Source: G963668435 sp963668435 (lineage in GTDB: Bacteria > Latescibacterota > Latescibacteria > Latescibacterales > Latescibacteraceae). Taken from it: a DNA stretch of 64,000 nucleotides. Below the pieces are notes generated by a model. It was not told where the DNA came from. It searched no databases and saw only the letters and a program-made list of their open reading frames with translations. This document shows, piece after piece, positions 43,971-52,844 of this stretch. The stretch's first letter is position 1; every line of letters starts with the position of its first letter. The DNA is taken from NCBI GenBank assembly GCA_963668435.2, contig CAXXSC010000003.1, positions 62,001-126,000 on the forward strand, written 5' to 3'. A program made the translations under genes and the position numbers.

Positions 43971-44088
43971 AGTCGCGTCCTTTCATTGACAGCAGCATAT
44001 ATTCAGAATACGTAAAATACGATATTCAATCCGTAGATACACGTAAAATTTTCTGTGCGGGGTGTAGCAGAACAGGAGAGATCAGTTG

Positions 44089-45027
44089 TCAGCGACAACA
44101 TCGTCCGTCATGGGCGAGCATGACAATACGTGAGACGAGGTTGGGGAACTCGATGCCTGCCGCGCGTGCCGATTTGGGAACGAGGCTTGTGGCTGTCATG
44201 CCGGGCAACGTGTTCGCTTCGAAACAGAGAGGCTGTCCATCGGCATCGAGCCTGAAATCAACCCGTGCGTAATCGCGCAGGCCAAGCGCGGTGAAAACAT
44301 TCAGTGCCTGGGCTTTGAGATCGTTTTCCAGTTCGGATGAAATGGGGGCCGGGACAAGATAGTCAGACATGCCCGCACTGTATTTGCATTCGTAGTCATA
44401 GATGGCGTGTGAGGGCTTGATCTGGATGACCGGCAGGATCTCGTCACCGAGTATCGGCACTGTGAGCTCGCTGCCGGGAATGAACGCCTCTGCCATTATT
44501 GCGTCGGAGTATTGTGCGGCGAGCGCCACGGCATCTTCCAGATCATCGACGCTCTCGACAAAAGTCAGTCCAACTGTCGAGCCCTGGTCGGCGGGTTTAA
44601 TGATGAGGGGGAGACCACAGGTGTTTATGATATCATTGCTGTCAAAATCGTCTGCATCGATCATTTCCCATGCCGCGGTCGGGATGCCGTTCTTGACGAA
44701 AAGCTGTTTACTGATATCCTTGTTCATGGCAATCGCGCTGGCGCCGATACCCGAACCTGTGTAGCAGAGACCGGCTGCCTCGAGCACACCTTGAACGCCG
44801 CCGTTCTCACCCAGGTCGCCATGCAGGGCAAGGAACACGACATCGGTGCCGTTATTCCCGCATTCGCTTACAGCCTCAAACAGGCTGCCTGTCCCGCGCC
44901 AGCCCACATCGTAGGAAGTTACCTCGTGCCCCACCGTTTTCAGGGCGTCAGCGACCGCTTTGCCGCTTGAAAGAGAAACCTCGCGTTCGCTTGAGCTTCC
45001 GCCCATGAATACTGCCACTTTCATCAT
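44089..45027 (-). CDS. ddl: D-alanine--D-alanine ligase
   Basis: ATP-grasp enzyme that makes the D-Ala-D-Ala end of peptidoglycan precursors. 312 residues. VAVFMGGSSSEREVSLSSG (about 4-22) is the family start, LALHGDLGENGGVQGVLE binds substrate, LIIKPADQGSTVGLTFV and the end FRLDADGQPLCFEANTLPGM (about 260-279) supply ATP and magnesium ligands. It overlaps the ispF stop by four bases, so the two are translationally coupled. Confidence 0.96.
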   Translation of the reverse strand: MMKVAVFMGGSSSEREVSLSSGKAVADALKTVGHEVTSYDVGWRGTGSLFEAVSECGNNGTDVVFLALHGDLGENGGVQGVLEAAGLCYTGSGIGASAIAMNKDISKQLFVKNGIPTAAWEMIDADDFDSNDIINTCGLPLIIKPADQGSTVGLTFVESVDDLEDAVALAAQYSDAIMAEAFIPGSELTVPILGDEILPVIQIKPSHAIYDYECKYSAGMSDYLVPAPISSELENDLKAQALNVFTALGLRDYARVDFRLDADGQPLCFEANTLPGMTATSLVPKSARAAGIEFPNLVSRIVMLAHDGRCCR

Positions 45028-45506
45028 GATATCACCTCAATCAGGCAGACCGCATATGCCTCGATACCTTCCTTTCGGCCCGCGAATCCCATTTGTTCCG
45101 TTGTCGTAGCTTTCACCGAGACGAGTGTATGCGAAATATCGAGCGCCTCGGCTATATTTTCTGCCATCGTGTCCTTGAAGGGGGAAAGTTTCGGTTCCTG
45201 GGCGACAACAGTCGTGTCGATGCTCTGGATTTCACCGTTCATGTCGCGGATTTTCACTGCCACGCGCCTGAGAAGTTCAAGGGAGCTTATGCCCTTATAC
45301 TGGGGATCATTGTCCGGGAAGTTCTCGCCGAGATCGCCGAGCCGGAGCGCCCCGAGGAGCGCATGACCGAGCGCATGACAGAGCACATCGGCATCCGAGT
45401 GGCCGAGAAGCCCTTTTTCGTAAGCGATTTCGACACCGCCGAGAATAAGCTGCCGTCCCTCGACAAGCCTGTGCGCATCGTAGCCATGACCGATTTTGAG
45501 CATCAC
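45024..45506 (-). CDS. ispF: 2-C-methyl-D-erythritol 2,4-cyclodiphosphate synthase
   Basis: MEP-pathway enzyme forming the cyclodiphosphate. 160 residues with zinc motif GYDAHRLVEG (about 8-17), ILGGVEIAYEKGLLGHSDAD (22-41), LGENFPDNDPQYKG and the C-terminal ATTTEQMGFAGRKEGIEAYA. Overlaps ispD by four bases upstream and ddl by four bases downstream. In some bacteria ispD and ispF are fused; here they are separate but coupled. Confidence 0.97.
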   Translation of the reverse strand: MMLKIGHGYDAHRLVEGRQLILGGVEIAYEKGLLGHSDADVLCHALGHALLGALRLGDLGENFPDNDPQYKGISSLELLRRVAVKIRDMNGEIQSIDTTVVAQEPKLSPFKDTMAENIAEALDISHTLVSVKATTTEQMGFAGRKEGIEAYAVCLIEVIS

Positions 45507-46222
45507 GTCCCCCTCTTTTCGAAATTCTGAGCAATCGCCTCGGCAAACGCCAGGTCTGCCGGGGTCGTGATCTTTATATTGTAATCGTTGCCTTCGATAA
45601 TGTGGACCGCATGGCCCAGACGTTCCGCCAGCATGCAGTCATCGGTGCCGATGAAACCGTCCTCGACCGCACTGCGGTGTGCTTCTCTGAGAATGTCCGC
45701 CCTGAACGCTTGTGGCGTCTGAGTGATCCAGAGTGTCGAGCGGTCAGGTGTCGCCACGACAATCCCGTCACGGACCTCCTTGACCGTTTCTTTGACAGGC
45801 CGCATGACGGTTACTGCCTTGTGTTCATATGCACCTTTGATACAGTCGCCGATAAGCTCAACGGTGATGAAAGGCCGGACAGCGTCGTGGACAATGATAA
45901 TATCGCAGTTGTCAGGTGCCGATGCAATACCATTCCTCACGGAATCCTGACGTTCCCTGCCGCCCTCGACAATGTCGATACATTTCCAGGGCTGCGATAC
46001 CTGTGCTACCTGCTCGCGTATGACATCCATGCTGTCGCGTTCTGCCACGATGGTGATGCCATGAATTTCTTTCGAGGCGACAAACGGCTCGAGTGTCCAT
46101 TCGAGGATCGTACGGCCCCTGAGCGAAAGGAACTGTTTCGGCCTGTCGGCGCCCATTCGTTTTCCGATGCCGCCGGCGACAATGACCGCGTGTGTCTGCG
46201 GAATATCTGTATTCATATCCAT
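45503..46222 (-). CDS. ispD: 2-C-methyl-D-erythritol 4-phosphate cytidylyltransferase
   Basis: Transfers CMP to methylerythritol phosphate in the MEP pathway. 239 residues. AVIVAGGIGKRMGADRPKQF (about 12-31) is the nucleotide-binding loop; VHDAVRPFI (about 113-121), TQTPQAFRADIL and GTDDCMLAERLG follow as in the family. Two in-frame ATGs at the start (residues 1 and 3) are both possible. It starts 43 bp after queA ends. Confidence 0.96.
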   Translation of the reverse strand: MDMNTDIPQTHAVIVAGGIGKRMGADRPKQFLSLRGRTILEWTLEPFVASKEIHGITIVAERDSMDVIREQVAQVSQPWKCIDIVEGGRERQDSVRNGIASAPDNCDIIIVHDAVRPFITVELIGDCIKGAYEHKAVTVMRPVKETVKEVRDGIVVATPDRSTLWITQTPQAFRADILREAHRSAVEDGFIGTDDCMLAERLGHAVHIIEGNDYNIKITTPADLAFAEAIAQNFEKRGT

Positions 46223-46265
46223 GTCCCTATTTTCCGCGGGAAGTCCCGCATCTGCCGCGTTGTAG

Positions 46266-47297
46266 TCACCTGAGTATCAGCATGGCGTCGCCATAGGAAT
46301 AGAAGCGGTAGCGTTCGCGTACGGCCTCTTCATATGCCGCGAGTATTTTTTCCCTGCCGGCAAAAGCGCTGACCATCATGAGCAGACTTGATTTCGGCAG
46401 GTGGAAATTAGTCATAAGGCAGTCCACCGATTTGAAATCGTAGGGTGGTTTGATGAAAATATCTGTCCAGCCCTCGAATTTTTCGAGCGAGCCGTTCCGT
46501 GACGCCGATTCAAGCGCCCTCGCGGTAGTCGTACCCACGACAAAGACACGGCCTCCGCGTTCACGGCAGGTGTTGACCGCTGCAACAGTTGCTTCCGGCA
46601 CCGAGCAGTATTCGCTGTGAAGATGGTCTTTGCCGATCTCGTCCTCATTCAGCGGACGGAATGTTCCTATACCGACATGAAGCACCACTGTTTCGACCGC
46701 GATACCTTTGTCCGCGATTCGTTTCAGGATCGATTCGCTGAAATGCAGTCCGGCTGTCGGCGCCGCCACCGAACCGCGATGTTCGGCATAGACTGTCTGG
46801 TAGCGGTCTACGTCATCACCCTCGGCATCTCGTTTGATATAGGGTGGGAGGGGTGTTTTTCCGCAACGGTCGATAGCTTCATCTATCGGAATCTCGGACT
46901 TGAGTTCCACGACCACATGGCCCTTATCGCCTTTCTCGATGATTTCTGCCTGAAGCAGCCCGTTGTTGAAGCTGACTGCTGTGCCGATCTTGAGCCGACG
47001 TGCGGGACGGCAGAGAGCATTCCAGACTCTATCGCTTCGTGGCGTGAGGAGGAATATTTCGGCTTCGCCGCCGCTGTCTGTCTTGTTGCCGATGAGACGT
47101 GCGGGAAAGACCCTCGTATTGTTGACCACGATGAGATCGTCCGCGGAAAGATAGTCCGTTATATCGGCGACAGTGCCGTGGCTGATCTTGTCCTTTACTG
47201 TGTCGATCACCATGAGCCGGGATGCCTCGCGCTTTTCAGCCGGTTTTTGCGCGATCAGTTCTTCGGGAAGCGTGTAGTCGAAATCGGAAAGCTGCAC
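46266..47297 (-). CDS. queA: S-adenosylmethionine:tRNA ribosyltransferase-isomerase
   Basis: Makes epoxyqueuosine at the wobble position of tRNA from preQ1. 343 residues. The family opening MQLSDFDYTLPEELIAQKPA is complete, followed by VVNNTRVFPARLIGNK (about 55-70), TAGLHFSESIL and TNFHLPKSSLLMMVSAFAG near the end. Follows the DUF2905 gene by a few bases, with ispD downstream; the set DUF2905-queA-ispD-ispF-ddl is probably one operon. Confidence 0.97.
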   Translation of the reverse strand: MQLSDFDYTLPEELIAQKPAEKREASRLMVIDTVKDKISHGTVADITDYLSADDLIVVNNTRVFPARLIGNKTDSGGEAEIFLLTPRSDRVWNALCRPARRLKIGTAVSFNNGLLQAEIIEKGDKGHVVVELKSEIPIDEAIDRCGKTPLPPYIKRDAEGDDVDRYQTVYAEHRGSVAAPTAGLHFSESILKRIADKGIAVETVVLHVGIGTFRPLNEDEIGKDHLHSEYCSVPEATVAAVNTCRERGGRVFVVGTTTARALESASRNGSLEKFEGWTDIFIKPPYDFKSVDCLMTNFHLPKSSLLMMVSAFAGREKILAAYEEAVRERYRFYSYGDAMLILR

Positions 47298-47303
47298 GGT
47301 CGT

Positions 47304-47528
47304 TTATCGCCTGGAAAAGAAGTTAAGTATCAGTGTCAGGATGAGGCTGATCACGATTGACGTGACAACAGGAACATGAGCACTCCAGTTCCTGCCGTGA
47401 AATGACAGATCGCCGGGAAGTCTCCCGAAAAACGGTATTCTGCCGCCGATAAGAAGGGTTATTCCTATTACGATCAGCAGAAATCCCACAGCTATCAGTA
47501 TCTGTCCGGGGTGTAGATGAGGATTCAT
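47304..47528 (-). CDS. DUF2905 small membrane protein
   Basis: 74-residue membrane protein with two hydrophobic helices (about 7-27 and 50-70) around IPFFGRLPGDLSF, the DUF2905 signature. Function unknown; the gene is commonly found near ruvB and queA in bacteria, and here it lies directly upstream of queA. ATG 47528 was chosen because residues before it (from 47576) do not resemble the family. Confidence 0.85.
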   Translation of the reverse strand: MNPHLHPGQILIAVGFLLIVIGITLLIGGRIPFFGRLPGDLSFHGRNWSAHVPVVTSIVISLILTLILNFFSRR

Positions 47529-47566
47529 ACGGCAGTCTCTTTTCTGTCCTGTTTCAGCCCTCTGAT

Positions 47567-47595
47567 AATGTATCAATTTATAAGCTCCAAGTCAA
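47567..47595 (-). promoter_or_regulatory. Promoter of the DUF2905-queA-ispDF-ddl operon
   Basis: Minus strand: TTGACT (47595-47590), 17-nt spacer and TACATT (47572-47567). It is back to back with the cstA promoter: the two -35 boxes are 24 bp apart, room for one shared regulator site. Confidence 0.6.
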
Positions 47596-47619
47596 GCGGG
47601 GGCAGTGGGTAATATCCAT

Positions 47620-47647
47620 TTGACTCGACCATGTTTTTTCCTATATT
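47620..47647 (+). promoter_or_regulatory. Promoter of cstA
   Basis: TTGACT (47620-47625), 16-nt spacer and TATATT (47642-47647), giving a leader of about 60 nt. The -35 sequence is the same as in the divergent promoter. Confidence 0.6.
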
Positions 47648-47714
47648 GAAGCATCGGTGGATGATGAAATGCCGTGAAAAAACATAACAATATCGTTAAT
47701 AGAGAGGTGGGCCG

Positions 47715-49436
47715 ATGAATTCACTATTACTCGCGATTATCTGTTTCGTTGCATACATTGTCGCGTACAACACGTATGGGCGTTATCTTGGCGACAAGAT
47801 TTTCAAGCTCGACAAGGATTGCAGCACACCTGCCCATGAACTCCGCGACGATATCGATTATGTTCCCGCCAACAAGGAGGTGTTGTTCGGCCACCATTTT
47901 ACCTCGATAGCAGGTCTCGGCCCCATTGTTGGCCCGGCCATCGCGGTGATCTGGGGCTGGCTGCCGGCGGTCCTCTGGGTCGTGTTCGGCTCGATTTTTA
48001 TGGGAGCGGTTCATGATTTCGGCTCACTGGTCCTGTCCATGCGAAACAAGGGGCGTTCGATCGGCGACCTTACAGCCGGGCTTATCAATTCGCGTGTACG
48101 CACTCTTTTCATGGTTATCATTTTCCTCGAACTCTGGCTTGTTATAGCTGTTTTCGCACTGATCATCGCGCTGCTTTTCGATATGCATCCGCAGTCGGTG
48201 ATTTCTATCTGGAGCGAGGTGCCGATCGCGATCTGGCTTGGCTGGATGGTATATAAAAAAGGCTATCATCCTGTGAAAACTGGTGTTGTCGCCGTAGCCC
48301 TTCTTTATGTGACCATCGTTATCGGCGCGTATAATCCCATCAGCCTTCCCTCTATCGGTCCGCTGACACCGGTTATGCTCTGGATGATCATCCTTTTCGT
48401 CATCAACTCTTTTATTACCTCGACACTGCCTGTGCAGGTGCTTCTGCAACCGCGAGACTACATCAATGCCCAGGAGCTTTTGATAATCCTCGTGATGATT
48501 TCGATCGGGACTATTGTGGGGCATCCCGCGATCATTGCTCCAGCGGTGGCATCCAATCCTGCCGGGGCGCCCGCCATGTGGCCGTTTCTGTTTGTGATTA
48601 TCGCCTGTGGTGCCATATCCGGTTTTCACTCCCTCGTGTCATCGGGAACCTCTGCAAAACAGGTTAACTGCGAGAAAGACGCCAAGCTTATCAGTTACGG
48701 CGGTATGTTGATGGAGGGCGCGCTTTCCATCCTCGTAATCATCGCGGTAACTGCGGGCATAGGCATGAAATACACCGCAAGTGACGGTACCATGTTTACC
48801 GGCGCCGCGGCGTTCAACGCCCATTATTCGAGCTGGCAGGCGGCCTCGGGCCTCACCTCGAAAATCAACGCTTTTATCATCGGTTCTGCCAACCTGCTCG
48901 AGTCCTACAAGATTCCTTACGAAATCGGCATCACTATCATGGGCGTGTTCCTCGTGTCATTTGCCGCCACGACACTTGATACTGCGACACGTCTCCAGCG
49001 TTATGTGATAAGCGAGTTTTCTGCCGCCCGCAACATCACGTTTTTCCAGAATCGCTACGCCGCCACATCACTCGCTGTTGTTACCGCCGCGGCCCTGGCT
49101 TTCTATGACGGCAGCGGAAAAGGCGCTCTCAAGCTCTGGCCGCTGTTCGGCACCGTTAATCAGCTTCTTGCCGCACTTGCCCTGCTGCTTCTTACCGTCT
49201 ACCTTGTTAGGAACAGGAAACCGGTGATGATAGCACTCTTGCCATTCCTTTTCATGGTGTTCATGACCGGCTGGGCCATGCTTCTGAATATCAGGCAGTA
49301 TCAGGGCGAGGGCAACTGGCTACTTTTCGTCATCGGTCTTGTTGTCTTTGTTCTCGAGGTCTGGATGATTATCGAGAGTGTGATAGTGCTTTTGAGGATA
49401 AAAAAAGAAAATACGCTTCCGGCAGATAATGCCTGA
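47715..49436 (+). CDS. cstA: Carbon starvation protein CstA family transporter
   Basis: 573-residue polytopic inner-membrane protein. CstA relatives take up peptides or pyruvate when carbon is short. It opens with a helix and the conserved segments NTYGRYLGDKIF, DYVPANKEVLFGHHFTSIAG and GPIVGPAIAVIWGWLPAVLW (about 77-96), and has about 15 further hydrophobic stretches. It is shorter than E. coli CstA (701) and fits the shorter subgroup. AGAGGTGGGCCG precedes the ATG. Divergent to the DUF2905-queA operon. Confidence 0.93.
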   Translation: MNSLLLAIICFVAYIVAYNTYGRYLGDKIFKLDKDCSTPAHELRDDIDYVPANKEVLFGHHFTSIAGLGPIVGPAIAVIWGWLPAVLWVVFGSIFMGAVHDFGSLVLSMRNKGRSIGDLTAGLINSRVRTLFMVIIFLELWLVIAVFALIIALLFDMHPQSVISIWSEVPIAIWLGWMVYKKGYHPVKTGVVAVALLYVTIVIGAYNPISLPSIGPLTPVMLWMIILFVINSFITSTLPVQVLLQPRDYINAQELLIILVMISIGTIVGHPAIIAPAVASNPAGAPAMWPFLFVIIACGAISGFHSLVSSGTSAKQVNCEKDAKLISYGGMLMEGALSILVIIAVTAGIGMKYTASDGTMFTGAAAFNAHYSSWQAASGLTSKINAFIIGSANLLESYKIPYEIGITIMGVFLVSFAATTLDTATRLQRYVISEFSAARNITFFQNRYAATSLAVVTAAALAFYDGSGKGALKLWPLFGTVNQLLAALALLLLTVYLVRNRKPVMIALLPFLFMVFMTGWAMLLNIRQYQGEGNWLLFVIGLVVFVLEVWMIIESVIVLLRIKKENTLPADNA

Positions 49437-49580
49437 TGATTTTCTTGAAACGCCGGGCACTTGATGTTAGCTTATGCATCCTCTGCCATTATGGAAATGA
49501 TGCGCGGTTTTGTTACGCCCGATTGGAAAGTACACAGTTGTTTCTTTGATCCGCCACGAGTAATCAGTAAAGGATATTGT

Positions 49581-50861
49581 ATGAATTTTCGTAGACTGTT
49601 CTGCCCGGTTTTGAGCTTGATTGTAGTTCTCGCGCTTCATGATGCCAGTGCCTGCACGACCGCCATCATTTCAGGAAAATGTACCCCCGACGGCCGTCCG
49701 ATGCTCTTCAAGAACCGCGACACCGGCAGCACCCAGAACCTGATCATGTTTTTCGATGACGGCGACTATGATTATATCGGTGTGATCAGCGCCTCCGATT
49801 CGACCGGGACGCATGTCTGGCAGGGCGTGAACAGCGCCGGTTTAGCCATCATGAACTCCATGTCCTATAATATCAACGACGGTGACACTACAACAGTCAA
49901 GAACAAAGACAACGGCACATTCATGAAACTGGCACTTCAGCGATGCGCGAGTCTTGAGGATTTCGAACGCTTGTTGGAGACCGAGCAAAAACCTCTCGGT
50001 GTCGAGGCAAATTTCGGCGTGATCGATGCTCATGGGGGCGCCGCTTATTACGAGGCCGGAAATTTCAGTTACACGAAAATCGACGCCAATGATCCGACTG
50101 TCGCCCCCTACGGTTACATTATCCGCACGAATTATTCATTTACCGGTCCTATTGATAAGGGGCACGGCTATATACGTTTCCAGACTGCTGAAAATCTCTT
50201 TTTCCGGGCGCGTGCGGAAAACAAACTCGATCACCGTTTCATCCTCCAGGATGTTGCCCGTTGTCTTACTCATTCGCTGACCGGGACGGATCTTGCCGAA
50301 TCGATTCCCGAAAATGCGGACGATACACGTTTCGTGAATTTTGTCGATTACATTCCACGCCATTCCACGGCCTCATCGACAGTTGTGACAGGCGTCAAAG
50401 AAGGCGAGAGCCCCGAGCTCGCCACCATGTGGACCATTCTCGGATTTCCCCCGGTTTCTGTCGCCGTGCCGGCCTGGGTGGAGACAGGAGAGGATCTTCC
50501 CGCAATCGCCGCTGCCGACGAGGATACGGGAAAAGCGCCGCTGGGGCTGCTTTCATTTGCCATGAAAGAGCGATGTTTCCCAATCGTGCGCGGGTCGGGC
50601 GATGGCTATCTGGATCTTGCGGTGCTTCTGAATGAAGAGGGCAGCGGTTCAATACAGCGCCTGTTCCCTGTTGAGGATGCGGTGTTCACGAAAACCGAAA
50701 CGATGTTGGAACGCTGGCGTAATAAAGGATTCTCGAAACGTCAGGCCGCAGGGCTCTACAAGTGGATAGGAAAGAGGATAGAGGATGCCTACCGTGACTG
50801 TTTTGGTCTTGATTATTCCGATGTGAAACGGAAGGCAATGGCGGTATCTGCTGACAAATAA
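49581..50861 (+). CDS. Exported C45-type autoproteolytic acyltransferase/hydrolase (Ntn fold)
   Basis: 426-residue exported enzyme. The signal peptide (about 1-24) ends DASA and is followed directly by CTTAIISGKCTPDGRPMLFKNRD, so Cys25 would be the N-terminal nucleophile made free by cleavage, as in the penicillin V acylase/C45/U34 Ntn-hydrolase families. NSAGLAIMNSMSYNIN (about 92-107) and GVNS are typical. Likely cleaves an amide in a small substrate or peptide; the actual substrate is unknown. ATG 49581 has AAAGGA upstream; an ATG at 49461 opens the same frame but has no signal-like start. It is isolated between cstA and a convergent gene. Confidence 0.8.
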   Translation: MNFRRLFCPVLSLIVVLALHDASACTTAIISGKCTPDGRPMLFKNRDTGSTQNLIMFFDDGDYDYIGVISASDSTGTHVWQGVNSAGLAIMNSMSYNINDGDTTTVKNKDNGTFMKLALQRCASLEDFERLLETEQKPLGVEANFGVIDAHGGAAYYEAGNFSYTKIDANDPTVAPYGYIIRTNYSFTGPIDKGHGYIRFQTAENLFFRARAENKLDHRFILQDVARCLTHSLTGTDLAESIPENADDTRFVNFVDYIPRHSTASSTVVTGVKEGESPELATMWTILGFPPVSVAVPAWVETGEDLPAIAAADEDTGKAPLGLLSFAMKERCFPIVRGSGDGYLDLAVLLNEEGSGSIQRLFPVEDAVFTKTETMLERWRNKGFSKRQAAGLYKWIGKRIEDAYRDCFGLDYSDVKRKAMAVSADK

Positions 50862-50907
50862 CAGGCAATCATTGATTTTTTGACAAAATGGGCGCCTGTC
50901 CCCCGAA

Positions 50908-51486
50908 TCATTTCACCAGTTTCAAGATTTCCTTGAATTCCGGGCCTTCAGCATGTCCCAGCAGTTCGAACAGGACCGTTTCCGTGCTGCTGATGACCGC
51001 ACCGGCCTGCTTCATTTTTTCAAGCCCGATCGAACGGTTGAACTCGGTCCTTGATGAGACTGCATCGGCTACCACATGCACGCTTTTTCCCCTCGCGAGA
51101 ATATCCATCGTGGTCTGCTGAATGCAGACATGCGTTTCAATGCCGAGAATGATGATCTGGTCACGGTCCATTTCCATGAAACGTTCGTTGACAGCAGGTT
51201 CGCTGAGTGAAGAAAAAGTTTTTTTCGGTAGTGCGGTCAAGCCCTCGAGATGGGCGGCAATTTCCGGGACAGTCGGGCCGAGACCCTCGGGGTACTGTTC
51301 GACCCAGAGTATGGGGGCACCGAGCATTTTCGCCCCCTCGATCATGATGATTGCATTGCGGTAGAGCTCTTCGCGCCTGAGCATGCTTTCTGCGAGCCGT
51401 CCCTGGATATCGGTTACAATGAGAAGAGCGCGTTCCCGCGAAAGTATAGAGGTGCTTTCGCTGGCTGGTCTGTTATTATTTTGCAT
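50908..51486 (-). CDS. Isochorismatase-family hydrolase (YcaC-like)
   Basis: 192-residue cysteine hydrolase. The triad is visible: Asp in LLIVTDIQGRL (about 27), Lys in LPKKTFSSL (about 95) and Cys in GIETHVCIQQTTMD (about 128). The cis-peptide GIETHVCI pattern is that of the YcaC/isochorismatase group; no lyase domain is attached. ATG 51486 has GAGGCAG upstream and was preferred to 51525. The substrate is unknown. It is divergent from the DUF362 gene. Confidence 0.88.
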   Translation of the reverse strand: MQNNNRPASESTSILSRERALLIVTDIQGRLAESMLRREELYRNAIIMIEGAKMLGAPILWVEQYPEGLGPTVPEIAAHLEGLTALPKKTFSSLSEPAVNERFMEMDRDQIIILGIETHVCIQQTTMDILARGKSVHVVADAVSSRTEFNRSIGLEKMKQAGAVISSTETVLFELLGHAEGPEFKEILKLVK

Positions 51487-51572
51487 GTCTGCCTCGCGGA
51501 AGAAAATATGCGGCGTTAAATTCAATTGCGCGTTACAAATAATATACGTTTGAAATTGAGCTTCTTGCGGTT

Positions 51573-51600
51573 TTGAAATGCGACCGTATTAATGTATATT
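51573..51600 (+). promoter_or_regulatory. Promoter of the DUF362 gene
   Basis: TTGAAA (51573-51578), 16-nt spacer and TATATT (51595-51600), 57 bp upstream of the ATG. The leader ends with AGAGGATGTCTT before the start. Confidence 0.5.
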
Positions 51601-51657
51601 ATAACCAAGAAATCAGAGAAAGGAAACACGTAGTGCAACCCAGCAAGAGGATGTCTT

Positions 51658-52755
51658 ATGAATAAATCGAAAGTCGCCGTATTGAGGACAAGCCCTGACA
51701 CTGTGCTTGAGGACTACCGCCGTCTCTGCGATATCGCAGGTATGAAGGATGCCCTTGACAATTCCGCGACCACGATTCTCAAGGATAACATAAGCTGGCA
51801 TCTCATGTTTCCGAGTGCAAACACAACGCCGTGGCAGCTTGAAGGCACCATTCTTGCCCTGAAAGACCAGGGATTTGATGATATAGTCGATGTGCACAAC
51901 AAAACTGTGGTGACAATAGCCGATCAGGGTACGAAATTCAACAAACTGGAGCCGGTGCTCAAAAAGTATAATATCCCCGAAAAATACAATTTTCTCGAAA
52001 GCGACATGAAATGGATACCGTTCAAGCCCAAGGCTGATATGCTTGTCCTCGATATGATCTATCCGGAGGGTATTTATATCCCCGACTATTTCTTCGGGAA
52101 GAACATCGTTCACCTGCCGACTGTCAAAACCCATTCCTATACTACGACCACCGGTGCCATGAAAAACGCTTTCGGCGGCCTGTTGAGTACACACCGTCAC
52201 TATACCCATACCTGGATACATGACACGCTTGTGGACCTTTTGGCCATACAGAAAGAGATTCACAGCGGTCTTTTCGCTGTCATGGATGGCTGCACCGCGG
52301 GAAGCGGTCCCGGTCCGAGAACCCTTGTGCCGCATCAAAAAAATGTGATTCTCGCGTCATCCGACCAGGTGGCTATAGATGCTGTTGCTGCATCAATGAT
52401 GGGTTTCGATCCAATGAAAATGCAGTATATCGCTCACGCGACCGAACGCGGCCTCGGGCAGGGAAATCCGGCTGATATTGAGATAGTCGGTATGCCTGAG
52501 GTGGCGGGGGAGCGTTGGAATTTCGATGTCGGGGTCAATGTCGGCACCGGCGCGGGAATGCTTCTCTGGCGTTCGCCGCTCAAGGTTTTTCAGAAACTTC
52601 TGTTCAGGACAGCCCTTGTCAACCTGTTCATTTTCGGCAGCGAGACATATCACGATAAATACTGGTATCCTCGCAAGGGGAAAGAGATTGTGGATACATG
52701 GCTCAGGGAAAGTCCGTGGGGGAATCTTTTCTCCCGTTATGGAGAGAATGACTGA
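51658..52755 (+). CDS. DUF362 domain-containing protein
   Basis: 365 residues, apparently soluble, no signal. It resembles the DUF362 family: NIVHLPTVKTHSYTTTTGAMK (about 160-180) and LLSTHRHYTHTWIHDTLVDL in the middle, and MDGCTAGSGPGPR (about 211-223). It lacks the extra 4Fe-4S motif seen in some relatives. Function unknown in most cases. ATG 51658 has GAGGA upstream. Confidence 0.8.
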   Translation: MNKSKVAVLRTSPDTVLEDYRRLCDIAGMKDALDNSATTILKDNISWHLMFPSANTTPWQLEGTILALKDQGFDDIVDVHNKTVVTIADQGTKFNKLEPVLKKYNIPEKYNFLESDMKWIPFKPKADMLVLDMIYPEGIYIPDYFFGKNIVHLPTVKTHSYTTTTGAMKNAFGGLLSTHRHYTHTWIHDTLVDLLAIQKEIHSGLFAVMDGCTAGSGPGPRTLVPHQKNVILASSDQVAIDAVAASMMGFDPMKMQYIAHATERGLGQGNPADIEIVGMPEVAGERWNFDVGVNVGTGAGMLLWRSPLKVFQKLLFRTALVNLFIFGSETYHDKYWYPRKGKEIVDTWLRESPWGNLFSRYGEND

Positions 52756-52844
52756 GCGCAGTTCTTGCTTGTACATCAGTGCTGTTAATAATATATTGTT
52801 ACACTAATCCGAACCCGGTTCTTTATTTAATGATGGTGATAACT

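Noticed and set aside
45602..46273. 223-residue plus-strand ORF opposite ispD
   Set aside because: Shadow of ispD; no homology recognised.
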